Origin: Sweltsa coloradensis
Lineage: Eukaryota; Arthropoda; Insecta; Plecoptera; Chloroperlidae
NCBI GenBank assembly: GCA_024449915.1
Contig: JAMZAV010003179.1
Location: forward strand, 62,001 to 126,000
Direction: 5' to 3'
Length of the DNA stretch: 64,000 bases
In this document: piece by piece, positions 63,415-64,000 of the stretch
Layout of the letters: every line of letters starts with the position of its first letter
Numbering within the stretch: the first letter of the stretch is position 1
Notes under the pieces: generated by a model
Told to the model about the DNA's origin: nothing
Databases searched by the model: none
The model's input: the letters and a program-made list of their open reading frames with translations, nothing else
Made by a program: the position numbers and the translations under genes

Positions 63415-64000
63415 TGCACTTTTTGAACACGGTTTGCCGCTTTGCACAGTTGTAGGTGGGACCAAAAGTAATATTTAAGGATGTGGAGGCACTCGAAATT
63501 TCCCTTAGAATTCAAAATGGCGGCCATTTTTCAAAACGATGTCCTCAGATACAAAAACTCTTTTGATGTGTCTAATAAATCATGTTTGGTATCGTTTTCG
63601 TATATTTCCGACTCGAATAACACGAACATAATGTCAAAATAAAAATCCGGGTGAAATTCTAGAAGTTTAACATGTATTTAGTAGTATTTTCAAGAAAATC
63701 TTCTAAGATTGGGTCCAACGTAGAAACTCCTTTACACTACCCCTTTAATTGCTTCTAGCATTAAATTATTATGATTATAATGTTTAATTTAAAACCGAAA
63801 TTCATTTTTTCACTTATTGGCCAGTCATTGCTGCGGCAACCAGAGGTGCTCAACAGGTGGTTAATGATTATTGTGCTGATTAATATGCTGCTCTTTTTTA
63901 ACACGGTTTGGCACTTGGCTCAGTTGAAGCTGGTACCCAAAAGATTTTTTTAAGATGTGGAGGCAATAAAAATTCCCTTCGAATCCAAGATGGCGGCGAT
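63415..64000. repeat. diverged direct repeat, period about 473 bp
   Basis: 63426-63535 and 63899-64000 share AACACGGTTTG(C/G)C, CCAAAAG, GATGTGGAGGCA, AATT(T)CCCTT, GAAT(T/C)CAA and the word ATGGCGGC. The second unit is cut by the window end, so this may be the edge of a tandem array. Confidence 0.7.

Noticed and set aside
1..64000. CRISPR arrays, prokaryotic operons, rRNA genes
   Set aside because: No regularly spaced identical repeats with unique spacers, no ribosome-binding-site-led gene clusters and no rRNA core sequences are seen. Introns and LINE/SINE content show eukaryotic DNA.

Overview
The window is eukaryotic, almost certainly animal, DNA. It is AT-rich and holds one recognisable host gene, on the minus strand and split by an intron with canonical splice sites. 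Nearly everything else is transposable-element sequence of metazoan type: LINEs, tRNA-derived SINE-like units, Ty3/gypsy remnants, hAT-like and TTAA-type cut-and-paste elements, and many small Helitron-like elements. Nothing looks prokaryotic. I cannot name the species; the repeat mix would suit a marine invertebrate, but that is only an impression. Repeat names used here (HLE-1A/1B/2/3, SINE-A/B, LINE-A to D) are my own labels.

Layout. 1-3.26 kb: an HLE-2 end plus a Ty3/gypsy pol remnant (minus); a second diverged copy of the same block lies at 15.9-20.96 kb. 4.2-5.0 kb: first two coding exons of PLAA (minus); the rest of the gene must lie left of the window. 5.27-8.64 kb: one HLE-2 element carrying four nested insertions. 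8.69-10.04 kb: a hAT-like element with a perfect 8-bp target duplication and two smaller terminal-inverted-repeat elements inside. 10.04-11.75 kb: a TGAG microsatellite array split by a 5'-truncated LINE-D. 12-15 kb: HLE-1A copies, one split by a TTAA-flanked element with a 117-bp-arm palindrome. 15.26-16.53 kb: two head-to-tail HLE-2 copies. 16.5-20.96 kb: gypsy copy 2, split by two HLEs. 21.1-25.5 kb: HLE-1 and HLE-3 copies and a SINE-A split twice by HLEs. 25.5-31.6 kb: HLE-1A split by LINE-A, itself split by LINE-B, the most complete retrotransposon here (ORF1 plus endonuclease and reverse transcriptase). 33.5-35.2 kb: SINE-A split by HLE-2, itself split by a full SINE-B with a 12-bp target duplication. 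36.2-40.5 kb: islands of GC-rich, coding-like sequence I cannot identify. 38-48.9 kb: SINE-B and LINE-C copies, nearly all on minus. 49.3-52.1 kb: a 2.8-kb TTAA-flanked Kolobok-like element with a THAP/transposase remnant on plus and a P2X7-ballast-like remnant on minus. 52.3-63.2 kb: SINE-B and LINE-C again, now on plus. 63.4-64 kb: a diverged direct repeat.

The main biological signal is a superfamily of non-autonomous elements. They share a CTAGG(A/G)AAACGC terminus next to a short hairpin, asymmetric terminal inverted repeats, a common internal module and insertion without target duplication. Empty and filled sites inside this window support that insertion mode. The architecture fits the Helitron2/Helentron type. 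No Rep-helicase is present here.
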